A stretch of DNA of 64,000 bases from Actinomycetes bacterium. GTDB taxonomy: Bacteria; Actinomycetota; Actinomycetes; Mycobacteriales; Mycobacteriaceae. The notes beneath the pieces were generated by a model that saw nothing but the letters and a program-made list of their open reading frames with translations, was not told where the DNA came from and did not search any database. The position numbers and the translations under genes are program-made. This document shows positions 52,087-61,236 of the stretch, piece by piece. Numbering within the stretch: the stretch's first letter is position 1; each line of letters opens with the position of its first letter. The DNA lies in the NCBI GenBank assembly GCA_029780675.1, contig JAKOYE010000119.1, forward strand, positions 1 through 64,000. Direction: 5' to 3'.

Positions 52087-52745
52087 TGTTGCGGGTCGAT
52101 CCGGCGGGCCGTGGCGACCTGCTCGCGTTCACCGAGCGCGCGTTGCGTCTGGACGAGGCCGCGGTCATCCGGTTGCGCGTCCGAGCCGACGGACTGCTCG
52201 GCGCCTGGATGGCCACCGGATTCGACGTGCTGGCGGTTCGGGTGGTGCCCGGGTCGATTCAGCCCGCCGATATGACCTGTGCGGCGGACGCATTGTTCCG
52301 CGGGCTGCGTGGTGCCGATGCCGACGGGCGCGTCGATCCCGGGTTCCCGATGGACTCGGCCTGGCGGGGGGCGTTGCCGCCGGAGGTCGGATTCGTGCAC
52401 GTCGACGACGTTCCGGCGCCGGTGTTCGGGGAACTGGCCCGGCAGGGTGCCGACCTGGCCCGCGAGCACGGCGGCGCGCACGGTCCGCCGGTGTCACTGA
52501 TGGACCAGCAGGTGCTGGAGGTCAGTGGCGGCGGGGCGACGGTCGGGGTGCCGATGCGGTGCGTGCTGGCGCTGACGGCCATGGGGTTCGTCGGCGATCC
52601 ACCGCCGGGGGCGCACGGGGGTGGTCCGGGGGGCGATGTGGTCAGGGTCCGGGCGACGCCGGTCTGGTTGCGGATCGACGCCCGGTTCGGTTCGGTGTAC
52701 CGCCGCCGCGGCGGGCCGGAGTTGTTCGTCAGAACGCGGAGTTGA
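52086..52745 (+). CDS. Conserved mycobacterial protein of unknown function (Rv2474c-like)
   Basis: The 219-residue soluble protein has no motif I recognise. Visible features are RALRLDEAAVIRLRVRADGLLGAWMATGFDVLAVRVV at the start, a Gly-rich loop GDPPPGAHGGGPGG near 180, and a C-terminus LFVRTRS. The last codons lie in a 27-bp tandem repeat that copies the end of the facing glbO gene, so the natural C-terminus may have been altered. It is translationally coupled to the thioesterase gene and occupies the position of Rv2474c. Confidence 0.75.
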   Translation: MLRVDPAGRGDLLAFTERALRLDEAAVIRLRVRADGLLGAWMATGFDVLAVRVVPGSIQPADMTCAADALFRGLRGADADGRVDPGFPMDSAWRGALPPEVGFVHVDDVPAPVFGELARQGADLAREHGGAHGPPVSLMDQQVLEVSGGGATVGVPMRCVLALTAMGFVGDPPPGAHGGGPGGDVVRVRATPVWLRIDARFGSVYRRRGGPELFVRTRS

Positions 52746-52799
52746 CCGTCCCGCGTCAGAACGCGGAGTTGACCGTCCCGCGTCAGAACGCGGAGTTCA
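52729..52799. repeat. 27-bp tandem repeat, about 2.6 copies
   Basis: Units begin at 52729, 52756 and 52783, each starting tcagaacgcggagtt; the first two continue gaccgtcccgcg and are identical. The third copy is the genuine 3' end of glbO (minus strand, encoding NSAF-stop). The first copy supplies the stop and last residues of the Rv2474c-like gene. This is best explained as slipped-strand or tandem duplication of the glbO terminus into the intergenic space. Confidence 0.92.
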
Positions 52800-53178
52800 C
52801 CATAGCGTCGGCCGCCATCTCCAGATAGGCGAGCAGTTCGCGGCGGTGGACGTCGTCGAGAGTTGCGGAGTCGATCGAGGCCACCGCGGTGTGCATACAG
52901 CGCAGCCAGGCGTCCCGCTCCAGCAGTCCGATCCGGAACGGGCTGTGGCGCATCCGAAGCCGCGGGTGACCGCGCTGTTCGGAGTAGGTGTGCGGCCCGC
53001 CCCAGTACTGCTCGAGGAACATCCGCAGCCGGTCCTCGGCGGCGGTCAGGTCCTCCTCGGGGTACATCGGCCGCAGGATCTCGTCGTCGCGAACCTGCTC
53101 GTAGAAGCGAGCGACGATGGTGCGGAACGTGTCCGCGCCGCCCACCGCGTCGTAGAAGTTCTGCGGAGCCTCACCCAC
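52783..53178 (-). CDS. glbO: Truncated haemoglobin GlbO (group II)
   Basis: The 131-residue 2-over-2 globin has [38 protein letters not shown], then [47 protein letters not shown]. The latter includes the proximal His (RMRH) and the Trp that stabilises haem ligands in GlbO. It binds oxygen tightly and may pass it to the respiratory chain. GTG 53178 has an AGGGGG site. The gene is convergent with the Rv2474c-like gene, and its last 17 bases are the source copy of the tandem repeat. Corresponds to Rv2470. Confidence 0.94.
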   Translation of the reverse strand: MGEAPQNFYDAVGGADTFRTIVARFYEQVRDDEILRPMYPEEDLTAAEDRLRMFLEQYWGGPHTYSEQRGHPRLRMRHSPFRIGLLERDAWLRCMHTAVASIDSATLDDVHRRELLAYLEMAADAMVNSAF

Positions 53179-53263
53179 GCCCCCTATTGAACACGACGCG
53201 AACAACGCCGAAAATTTCGTGCGATCGCCGCCGATCCGTGGTGCACTGGATTGCGGAGGACCT

Positions 53264-53872
53264 ATGGGGCAGCGCAAGCGGAACGTGCCGAGCAACTCTG
53301 GCGCGCGCCCCGCCCTGCAGCGTGTCGACCCCGGGCACCCTGCCGATGGCTCCCTCTGGGGGCGTCGGCGGGTTCTGCTGTTGAACGCCACCTATGAGCC
53401 ACTGACGGCGCTGCCCATCCGGCGTGCCCTGGTGATGGTGCTGTGCGGCAAAGCCGACGTGGTGCACGACGACCCGTCGGGACCCGTCGTGCACTCCGCC
53501 AACCGGGTGGTCACCGTGCCGTCGGTGATCCGGCTGCGCAGCTATGTGCGGGTGCCCTACCGGGCCCGGGTGCCGATGACCCGGGCCGCACTGATGCACC
53601 GCGACGGTTTCCGGTGCGCCTACTGCGGCGCCAAGGCCGATACCGTCGACCATGTGGTCCCGCGCAGCCGTGGCGGCGAGCACAGTTGGGAGAACTGTGT
53701 GGCCGCCTGTTCGACCTGCAACCGCCGCAAGGCGGACCGATTGCTGGCCGAACTGGGGTGGACGCTGAGGCTGGTGCCCACCTCGCCGAAGGGGCAGCAT
53801 TGGCGGCTGCTGGCGACGGTGAAGGATCTCGATCCGGCCTGGGTGCGCTATCTGGGTGACGGCGCGGCCTGA
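53264..53872 (+). CDS. HNH endonuclease-domain protein (Rv2469c-like)
   Basis: The 202-residue protein opens with a segment found in HNH proteins ([33 protein letters not shown]). A compact HNH site follows: [44 protein letters not shown], with two Cys pairs for a structural zinc and the DH pair for catalysis. The biological target is unknown; restriction or DNA-repair roles are possible. ATG 53264 is chosen for a GGAGGA site four bases upstream, 15 codons inside the longest frame. Confidence 0.9.
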   Translation: MGQRKRNVPSNSGARPALQRVDPGHPADGSLWGRRRVLLLNATYEPLTALPIRRALVMVLCGKADVVHDDPSGPVVHSANRVVTVPSVIRLRSYVRVPYRARVPMTRAALMHRDGFRCAYCGAKADTVDHVVPRSRGGEHSWENCVAACSTCNRRKADRLLAELGWTLRLVPTSPKGQHWRLLATVKDLDPAWVRYLGDGAA

Positions 53873-53902
53873 AAACCCAGCGGGTGCGCTACGGTTCTGG
53901 GC

Positions 53903-54112
53903 GTGAGTACCGGTCTGACCCATGGGCTGCCCGTAGTCCTGATCGTTCTGATCATCGTGATCTATCTGCGCACCGCGAAACGGCCGACCCCCTATCGGCT
54001 GTCCGAGAAGTGGAACCGTCCACCGGTGCTGTGGTCGGCCACCGACGAGAGAATCCCCGGCAACGATGGGGCGCCGGTCAACGTGGGAGGTGGCGCAAGT
54101 GGCGGGTGGTAA
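53903..54112 (+). CDS. Small single-helix membrane protein
   Basis: The 69-residue protein has one transmembrane helix near the N-terminus ([14 protein letters not shown]). A basic cytoplasmic segment follows, [24 protein letters not shown], and a Gly-rich end. No family function is known. GTG 53903 is the only sensible start. The last codons overlap the next gene, suggesting they are co-translated. Confidence 0.75.
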   Translation: MSTGLTHGLPVVLIVLIIVIYLRTAKRPTPYRLSEKWNRPPVLWSATDERIPGNDGAPVNVGGGASGGW

Positions 54113-54572
54113 GCACGCGGTTGCCCGGGTGTCCTCTGACGACCTGCCCGCCGGCTGGGCCGTCACGTCCAGTGGGCGGCTGTCCATCGCCAGCGAGCCG
54201 GACAACATGCCCAATCGGTACCTGTTCGAACAGCGTGACCTCATCGCCCTCGATGACGCGCTGACCTACGGCAGCCGCCAATCCAAGGCCCGGTTCGCCG
54301 TGTACGTCGGCGACCTCGGCGCCGACACCGCGGCCCGCGCCCGCGAACTGCTGGCCGACGTGCCGACCCCGAACAACGCCGTCCTGCTGGCCGTCTCGCC
54401 GGATCAGCGGTCCATCGAGGTGGTGTACGGGGCCGATGTGCGCGGCCGCGGTATCGAGTCGGTCGCCCCACTGGGTATTTCGGCAGCGGCCGCCTCCTTC
54501 CGGGAAGGCAACCTGATCGACGGTCTGCTCAGTGCCATCCGGGTGATGTCCGCGGGGGTTTCCCGGCCCTAG
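54099..54572 (+). CDS. DUF5130/TPM-like protein (Rv2468c-like)
   Basis: The 157-residue protein contains [32 protein letters not shown] and [49 protein letters not shown], a TPM-like alpha/beta layout found in DUF5130 proteins. No signal peptide is visible; its neighbour supplies a membrane helix, so the pair may work at the membrane. The function is unknown. GTG 54099 is chosen ([11 protein letters not shown]), with GTG 54090 as an alternative. It converges with the fadD-like gene, overlapping its end by four bases. Confidence 0.8.
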   Translation: MAGGKHAVARVSSDDLPAGWAVTSSGRLSIASEPDNMPNRYLFEQRDLIALDDALTYGSRQSKARFAVYVGDLGADTAARARELLADVPTPNNAVLLAVSPDQRSIEVVYGADVRGRGIESVAPLGISAAAASFREGNLIDGLLSAIRVMSAGVSRP

Positions 54573-56122
54573 CCGCCGGGACGGATTCCGGCCTCAGGGT
54601 CGATCCGCCACACCTCGTCGGCGCAGGCGGTTCCCTCGGCGATCAGGGTGCGCTTGATGACCTTGAACGTCTCGGTCCGCGGCAGCGACGCCGTCACCCG
54701 GACATAGCTGGGCCACTGCTTGATCCCGAGATCCCCCTGCGCGGCGAGGAACCGGCGCAGCGCGGGTGCGTCCAGGTCGCTGCCGTCGGCCGGCACTACC
54801 GCCGCCATCACCACATCGCCCACATCGGGTGCCGGGATGCCGTAGACGGCCACCTCCCGAATGGCGGGGTGGCGCAGCAAGATCCGCTCGATGGGGGCGG
54901 TGCCCAGATTCTCGCCGTCGACGCGCATCCAGTCGCCCAGCCGCCCGGCGAACCGCACCCAGCCGTCGGCGTCGCGGTAGGCGAGATCTCCGCTGTGGTA
55001 CTTCCCGCCGCGCATCCGCTCGGCGTCGGCCGCGGGATCGTTGTAGTACCCCTCGAAGCGGCCGGGACCGTCGACGTTGACCAACTCGCCCACCACCCCG
55101 GGCGGACAGGGTTCGCCGGTGTCGAGGTCGAGGATCTCGACCTCGGGGGGCAGCGGGCCCAGGGCGTCCGGCGGCGTGTCGGGCGTACGGCTGATCGCCA
55201 CACCGCCCTCGCTGGAGCCGAATCCGTCGACGACCACCGTCGCGAACCGGTTGGCGAACGCGACGATGTCGCGGGCCGCGCCCTCGTTGCCGTAGACCAC
55301 CCGAAGCGTGTTGTCGGCGTCGTCGGCCCGCTCCGGGTTGGCCAGCACGTAGGACAGCGGTTTGCCGACGTAGTTGGCGTACGTCGCGCCGTACCGCCGG
55401 ACATCGGGCAGGAAGTGCGATGCGGAGAACTTCCGCCGCAGGATCAGCGAGCTCCGCGCGGCGAGGGCGACCGCCCAGCCGACCAGCACCGCGTTGGAGT
55501 GGAACAACGGCATGGACACGTAGCAGCGGTCGGCCGGCCCCAGGGCGAACCGCTGCGCCAGCATCGTCGCCGCCCCGGCGACCTTCCCGTGACTGCACCG
55601 GACGGCTTTGGGATCGCCGCTGGTGCCGGAGGTGAACACCAGCATGAACAGATCGCCGGGATCCGGTGTGGGGAAAGGTATCTCCCCGCCGGAGTGGCGG
55701 GCGACCTCGGCGGCCCATGAGGGCGCGTCGACGTCGATGTGGTCCACTCCGGCCAGCGCGTCGGCATAGGCCGCCTCGAAGGACTCCTCGGACAGCACCA
55801 CCTGGCAGTCGGCGCGGGCGATGTCACGGGCCAGGGCCGCGCCGCGGCGCACCGGGTTCAGTCCGACCGACACGAACCCCGATACTGCGGCGGCCGCCAA
55901 CACCGCCGAGTGCATCGGGGTGTTCTGCAGCAGGACGCCGACGTGCGGCGGCCGGGACGGGTCGAGACGGGCGCGCAGAGCCGCCCCGACGGCCGCGGCC
56001 GTCCGCAGGTGGTCATGCCAACTTGTGAAGGAGTCCTCGAAGTAGAGGCCACGGTCGCCGACGTCGTGCAGTGCCGCCAGCAGGGTGCTGACGGTCGGCA
56101 CCGCGCCGCCGGATGCGGTCAC
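54569..56122 (-). CDS. Acyl-CoA synthetase (FadD family)
   Basis: The 517-residue adenylate-forming enzyme has [20 protein letters not shown] (P-loop-like AMP motif) near 170-189, [22 protein letters not shown], a late [32 protein letters not shown], and the C-terminal [14 protein letters not shown] with the catalytic Lys. It activates a carboxylic acid to acyl-CoA. By layout it resembles the FadD1/FadD17 group; substrate unknown. GTG 56122 overlaps the pepN stop (GTGA), so it is co-transcribed with pepN. I do not recall this gene at this place in M. tuberculosis, so it may be a lineage-specific addition. Confidence 0.88.
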   Translation of the reverse strand: MTASGGAVPTVSTLLAALHDVGDRGLYFEDSFTSWHDHLRTAAAVGAALRARLDPSRPPHVGVLLQNTPMHSAVLAAAAVSGFVSVGLNPVRRGAALARDIARADCQVVLSEESFEAAYADALAGVDHIDVDAPSWAAEVARHSGGEIPFPTPDPGDLFMLVFTSGTSGDPKAVRCSHGKVAGAATMLAQRFALGPADRCYVSMPLFHSNAVLVGWAVALAARSSLILRRKFSASHFLPDVRRYGATYANYVGKPLSYVLANPERADDADNTLRVVYGNEGAARDIVAFANRFATVVVDGFGSSEGGVAISRTPDTPPDALGPLPPEVEILDLDTGEPCPPGVVGELVNVDGPGRFEGYYNDPAADAERMRGGKYHSGDLAYRDADGWVRFAGRLGDWMRVDGENLGTAPIERILLRHPAIREVAVYGIPAPDVGDVVMAAVVPADGSDLDAPALRRFLAAQGDLGIKQWPSYVRVTASLPRTETFKVIKRTLIAEGTACADEVWRIDPEAGIRPGG

Positions 56123-58689
56123 CGCGCGTCGAACTCCCGGGCCCGTAGTGCGCGTTCCACCCCGGCGCGGCCTTCCAGCACCAGTCGGCGCAGCGCGGGC
56201 GGTACGTGCAGTCCGCCGAGGAACCAGTCGGCGGCCTGCAGTGCCGCGGCGCTGATGTCCCAGGACGGGTACAACCCGACCACGACGGTCTGCGCCACCT
56301 CACTGGAGCGCCGATCCCAGACCGCGGCCACCGAGTCGAAGTATCGCTGGGTATACGGCAGCAGCAGATCGCGCTGCCCCGGCTGGGTCCAGCCTCCGAT
56401 GATGGCCCGCGCGGTGATGTTGGGCAGGGTGTCGTCCTCGATCACCTCGCGCCAGGCGTGCGCCTTCACCTCGGCCTGCGGCCGGGCGGCGGCGGCCGCG
56501 GCGGCGTGCCGTCGGCCCGCGGCGGTCGGGTCACGCGTGACCTCGGCGTCGATGAACGGTGTGGCCGTGCCCTCGGCGTCGATCCGCCCGCCCGCCGCCA
56601 GCGCGGTCACGATCCGCCAGCGCAGATCGGTGTCAACCTTCAGCCCGGGCAGCCCGTGGCCCGCCGGATCGCCGTCGAGCAGATCACCGAGCAGCGTCAG
56701 GTGCCGCTCGGACAGCACCGAGGTGCACAGCGCGTTGACGAGGGCGAGTTGATGGTCCGAGCCGGCCTCGGCGTCCCGCGCCAGCTCGACCAGGCGGTCG
56801 GCGAAGGCAGGCCAGCCGCTCTGCGCCGCCCAATCGGGTTCCGCGTAGGAGTTCAGTGCCGCCTGGGCCTGCAGCAGCAGGCGTTGCGCGACACCCACCT
56901 CGGTCTCGGCGTGCACGCCGCGCATCACCAGGGTGACGAAGTCGCGGGCCCTCAGTTCGGCGTCGCGGGTCATCTCCCAGGCCGCCGACCACACCAGGGT
57001 GCGGGGCAGCGGGTCGGCGATGTCGGCGATCCGGGTCAGCGCGGTCCGCAACGACTCGTCGTCCAGCCGCATCGAGCAGTAGGTCAGGTCGTCGTCGTTG
57101 ACGAGGATCAGCTCGCCGCGCGGAACACCGTGGAGCGCAGCCACTTCGGTGACATCGCCCTCGACGTCGAGTTCCTCGCGGTGCGCGCGCACCAGTTTGC
57201 CCGATCCGTTGTCGGCGTAGACGCCGACCGCCAGGCGGTGCACCCGGGTCTCACCCGCGCCGGGGGTCGCCCCGCCCTGCCGGATGGCGAACCTGGTGAA
57301 CCGGCCGTCGGCGTCGACCTCGAAGTCCGGTCGCAGGGTGTTGAGTCCGGTGGTCTTCAGCCACTGCCGGCCCCAGTCGGAGAGGTCGCGGCCGGAGGCC
57401 TTTTCCAGCGCACCGAGCAGGTCGTCGAAGGTTGCGTTGCCGAAGGCGTGCGCCCTGAAGTAGTCCCGCAGGCCGGCCAGGAAGTGATCCAGTCCCACGT
57501 AGGCCACTAACTGCTTGAGCACGCTGGCGCCCTTGGCGTAGGTGATGCCGTCGAAGTTCACCTCCACCGCGTGCAGATCGGGGATGTCGGCGGCCACCGG
57601 GTGGGTCGAGGGCAACTGGTCCTGCCGGTAGGCCCAGGATTTCTCGACATTGGCGAAGGTGGTCCAGGCCTGGTCGTATTCGGTGGCGTCGGCCTGGCAC
57701 AGCACCGAGGCGAAGGTGGCGAAGGATTCGTTGAGCCACAAGTCATCCCACCACCGCATGGTGACCAGATCGCCGAACCACATGTGCGCCATCTCGTGCA
57801 GGACCGTCTCGGCCCGGCGTTCGTAGCTGTAGCGGGTCACCTTGCTGCGGAACACGTAGTCCTCGAGGAAGGTCACCGCGCCGGCGTTCTCCATCGCTCC
57901 GGCGTTGAACTCCGGCACGAACAACTGGTCGTACTTACCGAACGCGTAGGGAACCCCGAAGTTCGCGTGGTAGAACTCGAAACCCTGTTTGGTCTCGGTG
58001 AACAGCCGTTCGGCATCCATGTACTCCGCCAGCGAGGCCCGGCAGAAGATCCCGAGCGGGATTTCGCCGTGCTCGTCGAGATAGGTGTCGCGCCACACGG
58101 CGTAGGGGCCGGCCACCAGTGCCACCAGGTAGGTGCTCATCAGTGGGGTGGTGGCGAAGGTGTGCGTGACGGCGGCACCGTCGCGCCGGGCCTCGACCGT
58201 CGCGCCGTTGGAGATCACCTGCCAGTGCGCGGGCGCGGTCACCACGACGTCGAAGGTGGCCTTGAGGTCGGGCTGGTCGAAACAGGCGAACATCCGCTTG
58301 GCGTCGGCGGTCTCGAACTGCGAGTACAGGTAGATCTCCCCGTCGACCGGGTCGACGAAGCGGTGCAGGCCCTCCCCGGTGTTGGAGTAGTAGCAGTCCG
58401 CCTCGACCACCAGGACGTTGTCCTGGGCGCACCCGCGCAGGGGGATTCCGGTGGCCTCGTCATAGCCGGAGACGTCGATCTCGTGCCCGTTCAGCACGGC
58501 GCGGTGCACGGTGTGGGCGGCCAGGTCGATGTAGGTGTCGGTACCGGGCAGCGCCTCGAACCGCACGGTCGTCACCGACCGGAACCGGGTGTCCGACGAG
58601 CCGGTGAGATCCAACTCGATGCGGTAGTTGTCGACGGTCACCAGAGCCGCGCGCTCGATGGCTTCATTGCGGGTCAGATTCGGTAGCAC
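56119..58689 (-). CDS. pepN: Aminopeptidase N
   Basis: The 856-residue M1-family zinc aminopeptidase has the exopeptidase motif GAMEN ([10 protein letters not shown]), and [27 protein letters not shown] carries the HExxH...E zinc ligands. The C-terminal helical ERAP1-like domain follows. It removes N-terminal residues from peptides in the cytoplasm. GTG 58689 ([19 protein letters not shown]) is chosen by homology with Rv2467; a TTG three codons upstream is possible. It is divergent from the thiol reductase gene. Confidence 0.95.
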   Translation of the reverse strand: MLPNLTRNEAIERAALVTVDNYRIELDLTGSSDTRFRSVTTVRFEALPGTDTYIDLAAHTVHRAVLNGHEIDVSGYDEATGIPLRGCAQDNVLVVEADCYYSNTGEGLHRFVDPVDGEIYLYSQFETADAKRMFACFDQPDLKATFDVVVTAPAHWQVISNGATVEARRDGAAVTHTFATTPLMSTYLVALVAGPYAVWRDTYLDEHGEIPLGIFCRASLAEYMDAERLFTETKQGFEFYHANFGVPYAFGKYDQLFVPEFNAGAMENAGAVTFLEDYVFRSKVTRYSYERRAETVLHEMAHMWFGDLVTMRWWDDLWLNESFATFASVLCQADATEYDQAWTTFANVEKSWAYRQDQLPSTHPVAADIPDLHAVEVNFDGITYAKGASVLKQLVAYVGLDHFLAGLRDYFRAHAFGNATFDDLLGALEKASGRDLSDWGRQWLKTTGLNTLRPDFEVDADGRFTRFAIRQGGATPGAGETRVHRLAVGVYADNGSGKLVRAHREELDVEGDVTEVAALHGVPRGELILVNDDDLTYCSMRLDDESLRTALTRIADIADPLPRTLVWSAAWEMTRDAELRARDFVTLVMRGVHAETEVGVAQRLLLQAQAALNSYAEPDWAAQSGWPAFADRLVELARDAEAGSDHQLALVNALCTSVLSERHLTLLGDLLDGDPAGHGLPGLKVDTDLRWRIVTALAAGGRIDAEGTATPFIDAEVTRDPTAAGRRHAAAAAAARPQAEVKAHAWREVIEDDTLPNITARAIIGGWTQPGQRDLLLPYTQRYFDSVAAVWDRRSSEVAQTVVVGLYPSWDISAAALQAADWFLGGLHVPPALRRLVLEGRAGVERALRAREFDAR

Positions 58690-58728
58690 GCGCTCCAACT
58701 TATCCCCGCGCCAACCTATCCTTGGGCC

Positions 58729-59337
58729 ATGACCGGCAGATCCCGCGTTGACTTCTGGTTCGACCCGCTCTGCCCGTGGGCCTGGATCACCTCACGGTGG
58801 ATTCTGGAAGCCGAGAAGGTGCGCGATATCGACGTGCACTTCCGGGTGATGAGCCTGGCGGTGCTCAACGAGGGCCGGGACCTCCCCGAGCAGTACCGGG
58901 AACTGATGACGAAGGCCTGGCGACCGGTTCGGGTCGCCATCGCCGCCGAGCAGGCGCACGGGGGTGCGGTGTTGCGGCCGCTCTACACCGGGATGGGCAC
59001 CCGGATCCACGATCAGGGCGACAAGGATCTCGATGAGGTCATCGCGGGGTCACTGGCCGATGCGGGGCTGCCCGCCGAGCTGGCCGCCGCAGCCGATGAC
59101 GCCTCCTTCGACGAGGCCCTGCGCGTCAGCCATCACGCCGGGATGGACGCCGTGGGCACCGACGTCGGCACCCCGACCATTCACATCAACGGAGTCGCCT
59201 TCTTCGGCCCGGTGCTCTCCCGGATTCCGCGTGGGGAGGAGGCGGGCCGGATCTGGGACGCGTCGGTGACGCTGGCCGCATACCCGCACTTCTGGGAACT
59301 CAAGCGCACCCGGACCGAGCCGCCGCAGTTCGACTGA
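58729..59337 (+). CDS. Mycothiol-dependent DsbA-fold reductase (Rv2466c-like) with CPWA active site
   Basis: The 202-residue DsbA/thioredoxin-fold protein is nearly identical in layout to Rv2466c: [20 protein letters not shown], then [29 protein letters not shown] and a C-terminus ending [13 protein letters not shown]. Rv2466c reduces substrates with mycothiol/mycoredoxin electrons and activates the nitro prodrug TP053. From memory the Rv2466c motif is CPWC; here it reads C15-P-W-A18, so the second Cys is replaced by Ala (codon gcc). A single-thiol mechanism with mycothiol remains possible. The cis-Pro loop GTPTIH is intact. The ATG is at 58729. Confidence 0.9.
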   Translation: MTGRSRVDFWFDPLCPWAWITSRWILEAEKVRDIDVHFRVMSLAVLNEGRDLPEQYRELMTKAWRPVRVAIAAEQAHGGAVLRPLYTGMGTRIHDQGDKDLDEVIAGSLADAGLPAELAAAADDASFDEALRVSHHAGMDAVGTDVGTPTIHINGVAFFGPVLSRIPRGEEAGRIWDASVTLAAYPHFWELKRTRTEPPQFD

Positions 59338-59789
59338 TGGTGGCGGCAGTGGACCCGTGGCCGATGCTGGAGGTCGCCTACCGGGAAGCCCGAACGGGGC
59401 TGGGGGAGGGCGGAATCCCGATCGGCGCGGCTTTGTTCGGCCCCGACGGATCCCTGCTGGGCAGCGGACGCAACCGCCGGGTGCAGGACGGCGACCCGTC
59501 GATGCATGCCGAGACGGCGGCCTTCCGCGCGGCCGGACGGCAGCGCGACTACCGATCGATGACCATGGTCACCACCCTGTCCCCGTGTTGGTACTGCAGT
59601 GGGCTGGTGCGCCAGTTCAACATCGGCCGGGTGATCGTCGGTGAGCATCGCACGTTCGCGGGTCCGGAGGAGTGGCTGGCCGAGCAGGGTGTGGCGATCA
59701 CCGTCCTCGACGACGAGCGGTGCGTGGCGATGATGACCGAGTTCATCGCCGAGCGTCCCGAATTGTGGAACGAGGACATCGGGCTGTGA
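59337..59789 (+). CDS. Cytosine deaminase-like zinc deaminase (yeast FCY1 type)
   Basis: The 150-residue CDA-fold enzyme has the zinc site MHAETAAFR (HAE) near residue 60 and TLSPCWYCSGLVRQFNI (PCxxC) near 80-96. The downstream part AGPEEWLAEQGVAITVLDDERCVAMMTEFIAERPELWNEDIGL strongly resembles the end of yeast cytosine deaminase, including the final ERP..W.EDIG. It probably converts cytosine to uracil, or a related base. The start overlaps the reductase stop by one base, so they share a transcript. The likeness is from memory, not alignment. Confidence 0.82.
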   Translation: MVAAVDPWPMLEVAYREARTGLGEGGIPIGAALFGPDGSLLGSGRNRRVQDGDPSMHAETAAFRAAGRQRDYRSMTMVTTLSPCWYCSGLVRQFNIGRVIVGEHRTFAGPEEWLAEQGVAITVLDDERCVAMMTEFIAERPELWNEDIGL

Positions 59790-59843
59790 GTCGGGCAGTG
59801 GGACACGCAAGGTCCCGCCGGCAGGGCCGTTAGGGTGTCGACC

Positions 59844-60323
59844 ATGCGCGTCTACCTTGGAGCCGACCACGCCGGCTACGAACTCAAGCAGGCCATCATC
59901 GAGCACCTCCGCACGGCGGGTCACGAGCCGGTCGACTGCGGCGCCTTCGACTACGACGCCGACGACGACTATCCGGCGTTCTGCATCGCCGCCGCGGAGC
60001 GCACGGTGGCCGATCCGGGCAGCCTGGGCATCGTGCTCGGTGGCTCCGGAAACGGTGAGCAGATCGCGGCCAACAAGGTGCCCGGTGCGCGCTGCGCGCT
60101 CGCCTGGAGCACCGAGACCGCCGCGCTGGCCCGGGAGCACAACAACGCCCAGCTGATCGGTATCGGCGGGCGGATGCACAGCCTCGAGGACGCGCTGGCC
60201 ATCGTGGACACCTTCGTCGGCACGCCCTGGTCGGAGGCGGCCCGCCACCAGCGCCGGATCGACATCCTCGCCGACTACGAGCGCACCCACGTCGCTCCGC
60301 CGGTGCCCGGCGCCCCGGCCTGA
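59844..60323 (+). CDS. rpiB: Ribose-5-phosphate isomerase B
   Basis: The 159-residue protein has MRVYLGADHAGYELKQAI, DCGAFDYDADDDYP, GIVLGGSGNGEQIAANKVPGARCALAWS and REHNNAQLIGIGGRM, all typical of RpiB. It interconverts ribose-5-phosphate and ribulose-5-phosphate in the pentose phosphate pathway. SGNGEQ carries the Ser position seen in mycobacterial RpiB, where other bacteria have the catalytic Cys elsewhere. ATG 59844 is preferred over GTG 59835. Corresponds to Rv2465c. Confidence 0.95.
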   Translation: MRVYLGADHAGYELKQAIIEHLRTAGHEPVDCGAFDYDADDDYPAFCIAAAERTVADPGSLGIVLGGSGNGEQIAANKVPGARCALAWSTETAALAREHNNAQLIGIGGRMHSLEDALAIVDTFVGTPWSEAARHQRRIDILADYERTHVAPPVPGAPA

Positions 60324-60341
60324 CCCGACCCGCTCCCACTC

Positions 60342-61163
60342 ATGCCGGAGGGCCACACCCTGCACCGGCTGGCCCGATTGCATCAGCGCCGGTACGCCGG
60401 GACGCCGGTGCGGGTGTCCAGCCCGCAGGGCCGGTTCGCCGAGGCGGATGTGCTCGACGGCCGGGTGTTCGTCCGGGCCGAGGCCTGGGGAAAGCACCTG
60501 TTCCACCACTATTCAGGTGCCCAGGCGGCGGACGAACGCCGGACGGCCGGGCCGATCGTGCACATCCATCTCGGCCTCTACGGCACCTTCCGCGAACACC
60601 GCACCCCGATGCCCGAACCCCGGGGGCAGGTCCGGATGCGCCTTGTCGGCGGCGAGTACGGGACGGATCTTCGTGGTCCCACCGCCTGCACGCTGATCGA
60701 CGAGGCCCAGATGTCGGCCATCCTCGACCGCCTCGGTCCGGACCCGCTGCGCCCCGACGCCGATCCGGACGCGGCGTGGAAACGAATCGCGACGTCGCGC
60801 CGCAGCATCGGCGCGCTGCTGATGGACCAGTCGGTGCTGGCCGGGGTGGGCAACGTCTACCGGAGCGAACTGCTGTTCCGCCACGGTATCGACCCCTACC
60901 GGACCGGCCGCGACCTCGATGAGTCGGAGTTCACCGCCGCGTGGGCCGACCTCGTCGAGTTGATGAAGGTCGGGGTACGCCGCGGCCGGATCATCGTCAT
61001 CCGGCCGGAGGACGACCACGGTGCCCCGGCCTACGGGCCGCGGCGGCCCCGCACCTACGTCTACCGCCGAGCCGGCGAACCCTGCCGACTGTGCGGCACG
61101 CCGGTGCGCACCGCCGTGCTGGAGAGCCGCAACCTGTTCTGGTGCCCGACATGCCAGGTCTGA
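60342..61163 (+). CDS. nei: Endonuclease VIII / formamidopyrimidine-type DNA glycosylase (Nei2)
   Basis: The 273-residue protein begins MPEGHTLHRLARLHQRR, with the catalytic Pro2-Glu3. It has the helix-two-turn-helix region (LLMDQSVLAGVGNVYRSELLFRHGIDPYR) and a C-terminal zinc finger CRLCGTPVRTAVLESRNLFWCPTCQ. It excises oxidised pyrimidines such as thymine glycol and cuts the abasic site. The gene follows rpiB by 18 bp, as in M. tuberculosis (Rv2464c). Confidence 0.95.
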   Translation: MPEGHTLHRLARLHQRRYAGTPVRVSSPQGRFAEADVLDGRVFVRAEAWGKHLFHHYSGAQAADERRTAGPIVHIHLGLYGTFREHRTPMPEPRGQVRMRLVGGEYGTDLRGPTACTLIDEAQMSAILDRLGPDPLRPDADPDAAWKRIATSRRSIGALLMDQSVLAGVGNVYRSELLFRHGIDPYRTGRDLDESEFTAAWADLVELMKVGVRRGRIIVIRPEDDHGAPAYGPRRPRTYVYRRAGEPCRLCGTPVRTAVLESRNLFWCPTCQV

Positions 61164-61236
61164 GCGGTCCCGGTCGAGCGAAAAGGGCCGGCAGGCACCA
61201 CAATGCTGTCGTGGAGGTCGTCATGGAGTCGCCGGG

